Positions 54,981 through 64,000 of a stretch of DNA of 64,000 nt are shown here, in pieces. The stretch is from Candidatus Avimonas caecicola (GTDB taxonomy: Bacteria > Bacillota > Clostridia > Oscillospirales > Acutalibacteraceae). The position numbers and the translations under genes are program-made. The stretch is taken from the NCBI GenBank assembly GCA_904419875.1, contig CAJFTG010000001.1, forward strand, positions 1 through 64,000, read 5' to 3'. Under the pieces are notes generated by a model. That model saw nothing but the letters and a program-made list of their open reading frames with translations, ran no database searches and was not told where the DNA came from. Numbering within the stretch: the stretch's first letter is position 1; every line of letters starts with the position of its first letter.

Positions 54981-57257
54981 TTACCCTCCTATCACGCGGT
55001 AGCCCCGCGCCGGCACTTCCACGCCGCCGGCCGTCACGGCCTGCTCCGTCCGGTTGACCAGGATCGCGGTGCCGTCCTCAAAGACGCTCCGGGACACGCC
55101 GTCGGTTTCCTCATAGGAAACGAGCGCCTGGTCATACAGCGCGGCATAGACCTCGCTGTAGGCGGCGAAATCCGCCTTCGCCTCTTCGGACCAGTTGTCG
55201 TAGCTGCTGCCGTACAGCCAGTTGAAGGAGGTTTCGATCAGCTCGGAATCGTCGATGGCCACGCCGCTGTAATAGGGACTGGCCCCCAGCGCGATGCAGT
55301 CCAGCAGGTCGTCGCCCTGCTCCGCGCCGTAGGACACATAGCCGTGCAGCACCATCTGTACAAAGGGGACGCTGCAGCTGAACAGGACGTTTCCGTCGTT
55401 GGTGGTCGGCAGGGAATAAATTTTATCCACATACCTGTAGACATAGGCGTTTCCGCTGTTGACCGCGATCTCCCGGTCTCCGAGCGCTTCGAACATCGCC
55501 TGATAGTTGGCGACGGTTTCGGCGCGGCTGATGCTGTTTTTGCTGAAGTCGGAATACAGCATCTCGCCCGCCCCGTACAGGGAAACGCCGTTGCCGTAGG
55601 AATCGCTTTTCACAAATTTCCGAACGGCCTCCAGCGCCTTGCCCGAATTGAGGAGATACCACGGGTCTTCGGTGTTCACCGGCACATAAACCGACCGCAT
55701 GTACTTGTACTGCGGGGTGCGGGTGTTAAAAATGCTCTTGACCACATCCGACAGCGCGGAGAAGCCGTTGCCCGACTTGCGCACCGTGATGGGGTCCAGG
55801 TCAAAATAGGCGCTGTTGGAACCGGAGGAAAGGAAGCTGTCCAGCTGCCGGTAGCCCGACTTGCCGCCGAGCACGCCCACCGGGGAAAACTTGGAAGCCG
55901 CCTTGCGGTTCTCCACGCCGCTGTTGTTCCAGCCGATATACTGCAGCGACACCGCCGCGCCGCCGTCGTTGAGGTCCCGCAGGATAGCTTCGGCATCCGC
56001 AAAGCTTGTCAGCGCAAAGGTGTCTGTGTAGGGGATCCCGAGGAAAGAGGCCTTGCGGGTCGCCGCGCCGTACAGGGTAACGAACAGCTCCGGCGCCGCC
56101 GCCTTTTTCTCCAGGCCGTTTTCAATGAGATAATTCCGGTAAATCGCCGCCATGCGGCTGTAATCGGCGCCGTCGCTCATCACGGTGAAATCCACCTGGA
56201 AGTCGTCGAAGGATTCCCGCTGTTCAATCCCGTTGATCACCCGCTGGTTCGTATAATCCGACTCAAACAGGGTGGTGTCATCCACAATGGCGGTGACGTA
56301 CTCCGCATAAACCCGGCTGAAGGAGGTATCCGGGGAATTGGAATCCGCGCAGATGTTGGCGAAGGCATCCCCCTGTGTGATAATGGCGGTAATGCCGCCG
56401 TCCCCGTATTTCAGCCCGTAAACAGGGATGAGAATATCCCGGCCGAGCCCTTCAAATTCCTCCACCTCAATGGCCGCGTCGCTGCCGTATACCATCTCCG
56501 AATAGGAAGCCAGGTTCCCCCGGCCGGCGTTCAGCTCGATCAGCGCGCCCGAACCGGAGGGGACGAAAAGATAGCCCTCGGCCCGGTCGTCGCCGGCCAT
56601 AAAGCCGGGCAGAAGCTGGATCGAGGTGATCCAGTACTTGTCGCCCATCTGGATTTCGCCGCCGATGACGCGCACGCTCAGCCCGTCGTCCTTGAGCAGG
56701 ACCTCGACCGGAACGGTGGCTCCCATGTCCTCAAAATAGTAATCCGCGCGGTAGCCGCCCGACACCTGCCGGACGGTGACGTTGTTGTTCACCACGCAGT
56801 AGGCGTAGCTGTTCTGGTTTGTCGGCATCGGGGTGCTGGCAACGGTGCTGAGCTGTACGAAATCAACGGCCAGCATGGAAACCAGATCTGTCTTGATCTT
56901 GCCCACATTCAGGTCATAGGCCGGGCTGTCCTGGTCCAGAACATCCCACTGTCCGCTGTACCAAAGGCGATCCGCCGCGATATCCAGCAGGGCAAAATCA
57001 CCCCTTTGCAGGTCGGCATACAGCCGGAACCTGTCGTTTTCCGCCACGGCGGCATAGCCTTCCACATCCCCCGCGGGGGCCCCGGATGTTGCCGCCGTCG
57101 GAGACGCCGTCACGCTCTGCCCGGAGCCGCGGCCGGCCGCGGGCGTTTGCACGGCGCCGGCCGCGCCGTCGTCCACCGCGCCGACGGATACCGCCGTCAT
57201 CGCCAGGGCGCACAGACAGGCCGCCAGCACTGTAGTCCATTTACGCAAGAGAGCCAA
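54981..57257 (-). CDS. DUF5696-like secreted/membrane protein
   Basis: 758 aa; signal-like N-terminus with TTG start; LTDFALDIA-type architecture (FALLDIAADRLWYSGQWDVLDQDSP...) resembling DUF5696 proteins of Firmicute sugar ABC loci. Confidence 0.6.
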   Translation of the reverse strand: MALLRKWTTVLAACLCALAMTAVSVGAVDDGAAGAVQTPAAGRGSGQSVTASPTAATSGAPAGDVEGYAAVAENDRFRLYADLQRGDFALLDIAADRLWYSGQWDVLDQDSPAYDLNVGKIKTDLVSMLAVDFVQLSTVASTPMPTNQNSYAYCVVNNNVTVRQVSGGYRADYYFEDMGATVPVEVLLKDDGLSVRVIGGEIQMGDKYWITSIQLLPGFMAGDDRAEGYLFVPSGSGALIELNAGRGNLASYSEMVYGSDAAIEVEEFEGLGRDILIPVYGLKYGDGGITAIITQGDAFANICADSNSPDTSFSRVYAEYVTAIVDDTTLFESDYTNQRVINGIEQRESFDDFQVDFTVMSDGADYSRMAAIYRNYLIENGLEKKAAAPELFVTLYGAATRKASFLGIPYTDTFALTSFADAEAILRDLNDGGAAVSLQYIGWNNSGVENRKAASKFSPVGVLGGKSGYRQLDSFLSSGSNSAYFDLDPITVRKSGNGFSALSDVVKSIFNTRTPQYKYMRSVYVPVNTEDPWYLLNSGKALEAVRKFVKSDSYGNGVSLYGAGEMLYSDFSKNSISRAETVANYQAMFEALGDREIAVNSGNAYVYRYVDKIYSLPTTNDGNVLFSCSVPFVQMVLHGYVSYGAEQGDDLLDCIALGASPYYSGVAIDDSELIETSFNWLYGSSYDNWSEEAKADFAAYSEVYAALYDQALVSYEETDGVSRSVFEDGTAILVNRTEQAVTAGGVEVPARGYRVIGG

Positions 57258-57276
57258 CCTCCTTTCTCTGCATTCT

Positions 57277-59352
57277 CTACATCATAATGACAATTTCAGA
57301 CCAGACGGACCGGATGAAGCTGACCACCTGCTGCATCAGTCCCACAAACAGAACGGCCAGGAAAATCATGATGGCGATTCCCACCAGCGTAAGCAGGATG
57401 GAAAGGACCGCTTTGGAAAAGCTGAACTGGTGGATGCTCATAAACCCGGTGAAGATCAGGACGCCGGACCACACGATTCCGAGTACCCGGATAAAGTAAA
57501 GGAATGCGTCTTCCTCCTGCGTCATCCCGTTGGACAGCACCACGCAGACAAGCAGCGACAGGATAAAGGGAAGCAGCCCGTATACCGTTGTCCCGAAAAT
57601 ATCGATCAGCCGGCCTTTGCCTTCGATCAGGGTGCATACCGCCCAGTTGGCGATCACCCATACAAAAGCAATGCCGTACGCCTGCAGCAGGGTAATAAAC
57701 ACATTGTAATCCGACGCCCGGTTCTGGTTAAAGGAAAAGCCGGTCAGGAACCAGGAGGCGGTCAGCGCCAGGAAAAGGGCCGTCAGCAGCCCAAACGCCA
57801 GCGGAAGGGACCATGCCTTGCGCAGCTTGAGGTTTTCAAAGCCGTCGATCGGGTGGAACAAGGTAAACAGAGGGGCGGCGTATTTCCGTTCCAGGGCGGA
57901 CGTTTCATAGGCGTTCGCCCGGGAGAATTTCCGCTTGAGCACCCGGCACAGCACGACGATGCCGACAATCGCGGCCGCCGCCCCCAAAAGCAGCCAGACG
58001 AAATTCGCCTTCACGAAATCCGAACGCACCTCGCTGAAGGCGTCGGAATAGCCCTTGTTGCTGTAGGCCAGGCGGAAATAGGGCAGCGCCTCCGCGTGCT
58101 CGCCGGCCTCGTCCAGCGCCAGGCCGATCCCGTAATAGGCGATGGTGCTGTTGGAATTCATGGTCAGCACTTCCTCCCAGTACTGCTTCGCCTCCCGGTA
58201 TTCGCCTGCGTCGTGCAGATTCTGGGCCGTGCGCACGGTCTGGATATATTCCGTCGGGGTGAAGGTCGTCACGCTGCCGCGGACATTATCCAGCACGTAT
58301 ACCTTCCCGCCGTAGGTCTCGATCGCCTGCGTGCTGGTGAAGGTCCCCACCGCGTCGCCCAGGCCGCCGAAGACGGAGATCAGGGACCCTTCCTTTGTGT
58401 AAACGAACACGCGGCCGCGGGTGCTGTCCAGCAGGTAGAGGTAATCCTCGTCGTCCACGTCAATGTCCACAAAGGTGGTGGAAACCGAATCGCGGACCTT
58501 GCGGTCCCACTCCAGGTCGCCGTAGTCTTCGCCCTGCTCGATGTTGGAGCCCTTGAAGTTCAGCAGCCGCACGCCCGAAACATTCTCGGTCGACTGCGTA
58601 ACCGTATAGACGAAGCCCTTGGCCGCCAGGTCGAAGTTGGTAAAGGAAGGAGGCGAAGAGGTCACCGAATTGCGGATCTGCTCCTCCGTCATGAACTGCC
58701 GCCAGATATAGTTGAGGATGACCTCTGCCGTCTGCTCCACCTCGTTGCTGGCGAAGAAGCCGCCGAACGAGCCGTCCGGCATATAGGTGACCGCGCCGTC
58801 GTTCACGCCGTCCACCAGCGCGTAGGTGATCCCGTTGTAATCCCGTATGACCTTCTTCACGTTGTAAGCGAGGGATTCGTCCAGCATAGTGGTATCCGGT
58901 TTGCCGAGCAGCTGCACGACCTCTCCCCCGTTGGTGCATTCAATGATGCGGTGATTCTGGGTGTCCGCAATCAGAATGGCCCCGTCGTGACAGACATACA
59001 GCCCCAGCGCGCCGGCAAACGACAGCGCCTCGCCGTTGTATTCAAGCGTGTCGATGACACGCAGGGGACGCAGATCGGGATCGGTGACCACAATCCGCGA
59101 ATTGCCGGAATCGAGGATGTAGAGCTCGCCGCCGTAAAAGCACATATCCGTGGGGTTGCTGAAAGCCCCCGCCCCGATTTCCGCGCCGAGATAATGCGCC
59201 TCCGGTTCATATACGACCGGCGCCGGCACAGATTCTTCCTCCTGATTGTACTCGTAGCCGAGATAAGGCACAAAGTTCTTGGCGGACACACTCAAAGCGG
59301 TAAGGGGCAATGTCAGCAGCAGACACAGCAGCGTACAGAGGAATTTTTTCAT
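57277..59352 (-). CDS. NHL-repeat/TPR extracellular region fused to Yip1-family membrane domain
   Basis: Signal peptide; NHL-like strands (FSNPTDMCFYGGELYILDSGNSRIVV); TPR-like AQNLHDAGEYREAKQYWEEVLTMNSNSTIAYYGIGLAL; C-terminal five-TM Yip1-like region. Confidence 0.75.
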   Translation of the reverse strand: MKKFLCTLLCLLLTLPLTALSVSAKNFVPYLGYEYNQEEESVPAPVVYEPEAHYLGAEIGAGAFSNPTDMCFYGGELYILDSGNSRIVVTDPDLRPLRVIDTLEYNGEALSFAGALGLYVCHDGAILIADTQNHRIIECTNGGEVVQLLGKPDTTMLDESLAYNVKKVIRDYNGITYALVDGVNDGAVTYMPDGSFGGFFASNEVEQTAEVILNYIWRQFMTEEQIRNSVTSSPPSFTNFDLAAKGFVYTVTQSTENVSGVRLLNFKGSNIEQGEDYGDLEWDRKVRDSVSTTFVDIDVDDEDYLYLLDSTRGRVFVYTKEGSLISVFGGLGDAVGTFTSTQAIETYGGKVYVLDNVRGSVTTFTPTEYIQTVRTAQNLHDAGEYREAKQYWEEVLTMNSNSTIAYYGIGLALDEAGEHAEALPYFRLAYSNKGYSDAFSEVRSDFVKANFVWLLLGAAAAIVGIVVLCRVLKRKFSRANAYETSALERKYAAPLFTLFHPIDGFENLKLRKAWSLPLAFGLLTALFLALTASWFLTGFSFNQNRASDYNVFITLLQAYGIAFVWVIANWAVCTLIEGKGRLIDIFGTTVYGLLPFILSLLVCVVLSNGMTQEEDAFLYFIRVLGIVWSGVLIFTGFMSIHQFSFSKAVLSILLTLVGIAIMIFLAVLFVGLMQQVVSFIRSVWSEIVIMM

Positions 59353-59386
59353 ACGTGATCATCGCTCCTTACGTTTCCGATCGGAC

Positions 59387-61405
59387 TCATGCCTTTTTCT
59401 TCTTCGCCGTCTTGACCAGCAGGATAACCGCCGTTGTCACAGTAGCGACCAGCACCGCGCCGAAAACGGCGATCAGCACAATCTGCACGGTATAGGATAC
59501 CGGGCCTTCCGCCGCCGGATCGCTGCCGGCCGGATCGGTGTTTTCCGCCGGCGTCCCGCCGACCACGACCTTCATCCCTTCGGTCGAGCCGGTATACGGC
59601 GTGCCGTAGGCCATGACCTCCGCGAGATAATGGTTGCCGTTATTAATCAGGCTGCCCCGGGTAATCCGGATTTTGATGTAGCAGGCCAGAACCTGCTCGA
59701 AATCGTACTCGGTCAGCCCCATCGTGTTGCCGGTCACATCCACCACACGGGTAAACACCTCGCCGTCGGTGCTCACCGAAACAGTATAGTCCGAGGCGTT
59801 GTACACCGACATCATGGAAGCCTCGGCGGCATGCGCCAGGGTGATGCCGTTGAGGGCGTAAATATCGTCCAGGGTAATCAGGATTTCGCTGGGTTCCTCG
59901 CTCTGGTTGAACCAGTAGGTGCCGTTGCGGCCGTCGAGGACATTTTCAATCGGGTAATTTTCATCCGCGCCGCTGGCAGTCACCGTCGCGTGCTCGGTCA
60001 GCAGGTTCTCCGCGACGCCGCGGCTGACCTCCATCGACTGCGGCTCGAAGCCGCACACCGCCTGGGTAACGTTGGTCGCCCTGGGCACAAAGGTATAGGA
60101 ATCGCCGCCGAAATTGTCCTCGGAATACAGGGTGACCGTATACTGGTAATAGTCGTCCTTGCGGGACACCGACGCGAGGCCGGCGAGGTCAAAGCCTTTG
60201 GCTTCCAGAGAGGCTTTGGTGTAACGGCCCGCCTCCAGAGTGAGGCTGTCGCCCTGATAGTCCACCTCGCTGTACAGGGTGACCGCCTTGGTTGCGTTGC
60301 TCTGCTCAAAGTAATCCATCATATACTCGCCGTAGGCGGACAGCCGGTCGGAGGGCTCCTGATTCAGGTAGGGCCAGGCGCCCCAGGCCCAGGGGGTAAT
60401 GTTCAGCTCATACTGGTCGACAAAGGACGCGAGGGTGTCGAGATAGGATTTGTCGTTGTCGGTGAGGTCGCGGATGAAACCGTCCTCTTTCTCGGTCGGC
60501 CCGCATTCCCCCACCAGGACCGGATATTCCATAATGGTATCCAGCAGGCATTCCTCCCAATTGTCCCGGTCGGGATAGGGGTGGGTGGAGAACATGATGC
60601 CGTTGCCGTCCGGGTCGTCCATGAAGTACTTTTCGACGTATTCCTCCACAAAGGCTTCCTGGTTATCGGGCGCTTCGCCTTCGGCGATGCTCTGGGCAAG
60701 CTCCCGGAAATTCTCCTCGGTGCAGTAGGTCAGGTCAAAGCTCCAGTTGATGCCCGGCAGGATGCAGACGTTTTTCGCGCCGGTGCCGCGCACCGCGTCG
60801 AGCAGGGCGGGGACGCCGCAGGAATCAATAGTGATGTTGTCGACCTGTCCCCAGTCGTTTTCGCCCTGATAGGTGAGGGCGCCGCCCTCGAAATACTGCC
60901 GCCAGGTGCACATGGCCGGCTCGTTGAACAGCTCAAACAGGACGTTCGGGTGATCCTTGTAGGCTTCCGCCGCGCTCTCCCAAAACGCCAGGTCGTCGTC
61001 GTCCGGGAGATAGAAGGAGTGGTTGTCGAGGATGACATATTTCCCTTCGGCGCTGACCCGTTCAATGACCTGGTCAACAATCGCCTTATAGCTGTCGTGC
61101 GTGCTGCCCAGCCAGTACCGCGGGACAACCGCCAGGCGGATGCAGTTGCTCTGCCAGTCGTTCAGGGCGATCTCCAGCGCATCGAGCACCTGATCGGCGT
61201 TGGAGGCATCCCAGCTCAGGTAGGGGATGTTCATTCCCACCAGACGGATGGCTTCGCCGTTCGCTTTCACCAGCAGATTCCCCTCGGTGTGCAGCGTGGC
61301 GTCCTCGGCAGCGTCCGCCGGCTCCGCGGATGCGCCGACGGCCATCAGCGAAGCCGAAAAAACGGCGGCAAGAAAAACGCTCAGGGCCGATTTCAGACCT
61401 TTCAT
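59387..61405 (-). CDS. GH5 family glycoside hydrolase with beta-gamma-crystallin-like and F5/8 type C-like modules and C-terminal TM
   Basis: VLFELFNEPAMCTWRQYF, YPVLVGECGPTEKEDG; KAVTLYSEVDYQGDSLTLEAGRY / VTLYSEDNFGGDSYTF; VQIVLIAVFGAVLVATVTTAVILLVKTAKKKKA. Confidence 0.82.
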   Translation of the reverse strand: MKGLKSALSVFLAAVFSASLMAVGASAEPADAAEDATLHTEGNLLVKANGEAIRLVGMNIPYLSWDASNADQVLDALEIALNDWQSNCIRLAVVPRYWLGSTHDSYKAIVDQVIERVSAEGKYVILDNHSFYLPDDDDLAFWESAAEAYKDHPNVLFELFNEPAMCTWRQYFEGGALTYQGENDWGQVDNITIDSCGVPALLDAVRGTGAKNVCILPGINWSFDLTYCTEENFRELAQSIAEGEAPDNQEAFVEEYVEKYFMDDPDGNGIMFSTHPYPDRDNWEECLLDTIMEYPVLVGECGPTEKEDGFIRDLTDNDKSYLDTLASFVDQYELNITPWAWGAWPYLNQEPSDRLSAYGEYMMDYFEQSNATKAVTLYSEVDYQGDSLTLEAGRYTKASLEAKGFDLAGLASVSRKDDYYQYTVTLYSEDNFGGDSYTFVPRATNVTQAVCGFEPQSMEVSRGVAENLLTEHATVTASGADENYPIENVLDGRNGTYWFNQSEEPSEILITLDDIYALNGITLAHAAEASMMSVYNASDYTVSVSTDGEVFTRVVDVTGNTMGLTEYDFEQVLACYIKIRITRGSLINNGNHYLAEVMAYGTPYTGSTEGMKVVVGGTPAENTDPAGSDPAAEGPVSYTVQIVLIAVFGAVLVATVTTAVILLVKTAKKKKA

Positions 61406-61426
61406 CAAAGTATTCCTCCCTGCATT

Positions 61427-62314
61427 TTATTTCAGACCGGAATGGGCCATCGTTTCACTGATCGAACTCTGGGAAAGGATAAAGATAATTACCGGCGGAA
61501 TCAGCAGGATCACCGCCACGGCGGCGGTCGCGCCCGTGCGGGCCAGGCCGCCGGAGGAGATATTGCTCAGCACGGCGGGCAGCGTCTTCAGGCTCTCGTC
61601 GTAAACATAGGAGACGCCGGTGGCGTTCCAGAAGGATTGGAAGGTGAAAATCACCAGGGTCAGCCACGCCGGCTTGACCGCCGGCATGACAATGGAGCGG
61701 AACATGCGGTACTCGCTCGCGCCGTCGATGCGGGCGGCCTCCAGCACCGCGTCGGGAATGGCGGACTCCATGAACTGCATCATCAGGAAAACGCCCAGGG
61801 TTGTGGCGAGAGGCGGCAGCAGCAGCGCCCAGTAGGTGTTGATCATGCCCAGCTCGGAGATGATAATATACTGGGGGATGCTGGTGACCTCCGAGCGGAA
61901 AAGCAGGGCCCAGACAATCAGCGCCGATATAAACGCCTTGCCGGGGAAACGATGCTTGGACAGCGGGAACGCCGCCATGGAAGCGATGAAAATATAAACG
62001 ACCGTGCCGGCAGCCGCAATAAACAAGCTGTTGAAAAGATAGCGGGACAGCGGCACCCAGAGATTCTGGCAAAGCTGGTATACCTGAATGTAATTGTCGA
62101 AGGTTGGGTTCCTGACAAAGAAGCGGGGCGGATAAGCGAAGATCTCGTCCATCGGCTTCACGGACTGGATGAGCGAATAGACAATCGGCAGGGCCATAAA
62201 CGCGCCGATCAGAATCAGGAACAAGGCGATGGCCAGGGTTCCGCCCAGCGACCGGGAGAGCTTGACGCCGCTTTTTCCCCGTTTCATTTTGTGCAGGCTC
62301 AGCACTTTCTGCAT
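61427..62314 (-). CDS. Carbohydrate ABC transporter permease (MalG-type), second set
   Basis: EAARIDGASEYRMFRSIVMPAVKPAWLTLVIFTFQSFWN EAA loop. Confidence 0.9.
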   Translation of the reverse strand: MQKVLSLHKMKRGKSGVKLSRSLGGTLAIALFLILIGAFMALPIVYSLIQSVKPMDEIFAYPPRFFVRNPTFDNYIQVYQLCQNLWVPLSRYLFNSLFIAAAGTVVYIFIASMAAFPLSKHRFPGKAFISALIVWALLFRSEVTSIPQYIIISELGMINTYWALLLPPLATTLGVFLMMQFMESAIPDAVLEAARIDGASEYRMFRSIVMPAVKPAWLTLVIFTFQSFWNATGVSYVYDESLKTLPAVLSNISSGGLARTGATAAVAVILLIPPVIIFILSQSSISETMAHSGLK

Positions 62315-62334
62315 AACTCGTCGCCTCCTCCCCG

Positions 62335-63267
62335 TCAGGTCAGTTTGCGCAGGGCCTTCTGGATGAGGACCCATGACAAAAGCATAATGGCAAACAGAAC
62401 GACGGCAATCGCCGATGCATAGCCCATTTCAAACCGGATGGTGCCGTAATCGAGCATATGCAGCAAAATGGTGTGGGTGGAATAGTTGGAGCTTGGGAAG
62501 CCGGTGATCGACGCGCTCTGGTAGCCGACCGCGAAGGCGCTGGAAATGGACATTACGGCGCCGAACAAAAGCTGCGGCACCATCTGCGGGAGGGTGACAT
62601 ACCAAAGCTCCTGAAAGCGGTTGCGCACGCCGTCGATGGCGGCCGCCTCGAAATAGCTGCGGTCGAGCGACTGCAGCCCCGCCACAAAGGACAGGAACCC
62701 GGCGCCAAGGCTCAGCCAGATAATGACGATCAGCACGACGTAGAAGCTGTAGGAGGAATCGGTCAGCCACTGGATCGGGTCGTTGATGATGCCGATGCCG
62801 ATCAGCGCCGAATTGACAAGCCCCTTGGAATCGGTGCTGAAAATATACGTCCAGATGTAATACACATTGCCGGCCAGGGTCGGCACATACATGACCAGGG
62901 TCAGCAGCCAGCGGATGCCGCGGTTGAGCTCATTGATCAGCCACGCCACCACAAAGCTCAGCACATAACCCACCGGGCCGGTAATCACGGCGAACACCAG
63001 GGTGTTTTTAAGCGCCGTGACGAACACGTCGTCCTCCAGGAACATGCGGATGTAATTGTCCACTCCGACAAACTGCGGCACCTGCAGCATGTTGAAGGAC
63101 GTGAAGCTCAGCGCCACGGAGGCGACGACTGGGATGACGACGAATACCAGAAACAGCAGCAGGAAGGGCGCCATCAGCACATAGCTGGCGCGGGCGTCCC
63201 ACATCTGCCGGAGGATCGGTACCCTGGCGCCGTCTTTTTCCTTGCGTTTGAAAGCCATGTTTACCAT
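62335..63267 (-). CDS. Carbohydrate ABC transporter permease (MalF-type), second set
   Basis: FEAAAIDGVRNRFQELWYVTLPQMVPQLLFGAVMSISSAF EAA loop; six TM. Confidence 0.9.
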   Translation of the reverse strand: MVNMAFKRKEKDGARVPILRQMWDARASYVLMAPFLLLFLVFVVIPVVASVALSFTSFNMLQVPQFVGVDNYIRMFLEDDVFVTALKNTLVFAVITGPVGYVLSFVVAWLINELNRGIRWLLTLVMYVPTLAGNVYYIWTYIFSTDSKGLVNSALIGIGIINDPIQWLTDSSYSFYVVLIVIIWLSLGAGFLSFVAGLQSLDRSYFEAAAIDGVRNRFQELWYVTLPQMVPQLLFGAVMSISSAFAVGYQSASITGFPSSNYSTHTILLHMLDYGTIRFEMGYASAIAVVLFAIMLLSWVLIQKALRKLT

Positions 63268-63276
63268 CCTCCCTTC

Positions 63277-64000
63277 TCAGTCGTCCAGATGGAATTCCTG
63301 CCGCTTGCGGGTGATTTCCGCGTTCATATCCTTGTTGTAGGTGTTGAGCGCACGAACCGGGTTGTAATCCTCGTCCACCACGGCGCGGAAGGCGTTGGTC
63401 AGGCAGCGGGAGATAAAGTAGTTTCCGGGGATCTGCATGATATCCGTGACTTCCTCCCACTGGGAGAGGAGCGCTTCCTTCTCCGAATCGTTCCAGCCGA
63501 GGTTGTTGAACGCCTCGATATTGGCGGCGTCGTAGCGGGCCAGCACGCCGAGAGAAGCCTCCAGCTCGGTGCCGTAGTTCGTCTGAGCCTCTCCGCCGGC
63601 CCACCATTTCAGGAATTCCCAGGCGGCCTCTTTATCCTCACAGTCGCTGAGCATCACCGCGCCGGTGCCGGAAGCCGTCTCGGCGCGCGAAACGGATCCG
63701 TCCTCCTGAACGGTGCCCGGAACCGGCACCATCGCCCACAGGCCCCGGATTTCCGGAGCGGCCGCCGTGAGCTGATTGTACGTCGTGTACGTCATAATCC
63801 CCATCGGCATTTCGCCGGTGCGGAACCGGTTGTAAAAGTCGAAGGTGCGGTCCAGCCCGTATTCGGTATACAGCTGGGTCCAGGTTTCAAACGCGGTGTA
63901 CGCCGCCTGCGTGTCGAACGCCGTCCGGGTCAGGTCGTCGGTGTAATAAGTGCCGCCGTTTTGAAGCAGGATTTTGTCGAAAAAGGAAATACCGGAGGAA
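63277..64000 (-). CDS. Extracellular solute-binding protein C-terminal part (truncated by window end)
   Basis: LWAMVPVPGTVQEDGSVSRAETASGTGAVMLSDCEDKEAAWEFLKWWAGGEAQTNYGTELEASLG; continuous frame to the window edge. Confidence 0.82.
   Translation of the reverse strand, partial: SSGISFFDKILLQNGGTYYTDDLTRTAFDTQAAYTAFETWTQLYTEYGLDRTFDFYNRFRTGEMPMGIMTYTTYNQLTAAAPEIRGLWAMVPVPGTVQEDGSVSRAETASGTGAVMLSDCEDKEAAWEFLKWWAGGEAQTNYGTELEASLGVLARYDAANIEAFNNLGWNDSEKEALLSQWEEVTDIMQIPGNYFISRCLTNAFRAVVDEDYNPVRALNTYNKDMNAEITRKRQEFHLDD

Noticed and set aside
54951-62422. Large + strand ORFs opposite DUF5696-like, Yip1 fusion, GH5 and permease genes
   Set aside because: Reverse-complement shadows of well-supported minus-strand genes.

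Overview
High-GC genomic window that looks like a gut-type Clostridia (Oscillospiraceae-like), inferred from gene content and style only. It has four blocks. (1) 0-16.6 kb: housekeeping genes, + strand unless noted: spoIID tail, an APH-like kinase and folE (both -), rny, ymdB-like phosphoesterase, SBP_bac_5 lipoprotein, Asp23/Gls24, DAK2/FakA-like, polysaccharide deacetylase (-), recG, PMCA-type Ca2+ P-type ATPase, and a CIRCE-controlled hsp20. (2) 17.0-32.8 kb: a minus-strand exopolysaccharide/capsule operon. It carries GT4, a Wzy/ligase-like protein, Wzx flippase, polysaccharide pyruvyl transferase, a GDP-heptose type pathway (HddA, HddC-GmhB fusion, GmhA), a priming sugar transferase, two Wzz+BY-kinase fusions, a CpsB-type phosphatase, and a terminal tyrosine-recombinase homologue that has lost most catalytic residues. 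(3) 33.1-34.3 kb, directly upstream of that operon: an AT-rich cassette of about 0.3 kb bounded by inverted GACAAAAT-N4-ATTTTGTC sites. It contains a 21-bp-stem bidirectional terminator and an extended -10 promoter, and abuts an intact tyrosine recombinase gene. I read this as a phase-variable promoter/terminator switch for the EPS operon; in the assembled orientation the strong promoter points away from the operon (predicted OFF). This is the main finding. (4) 34.5-64 kb: L-rhamnose catabolism (AraC regulator, rhaB-rhaA-rhaD, GH106-like enzyme), then a long minus-strand glycan locus with GH140-like, GH29-like, SGNH esterase, an 1849-aa repeat-rich surface protein, two carbohydrate ABC transporter sets without ATPase, a DUF5696-like protein, an NHL/TPR-Yip1 membrane fusion and a GH5 with a beta-gamma-crystallin-like module. 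A candidate structured RNA lies at about 16.57-16.82 kb. All family calls come from reading the translations; no database search was run.
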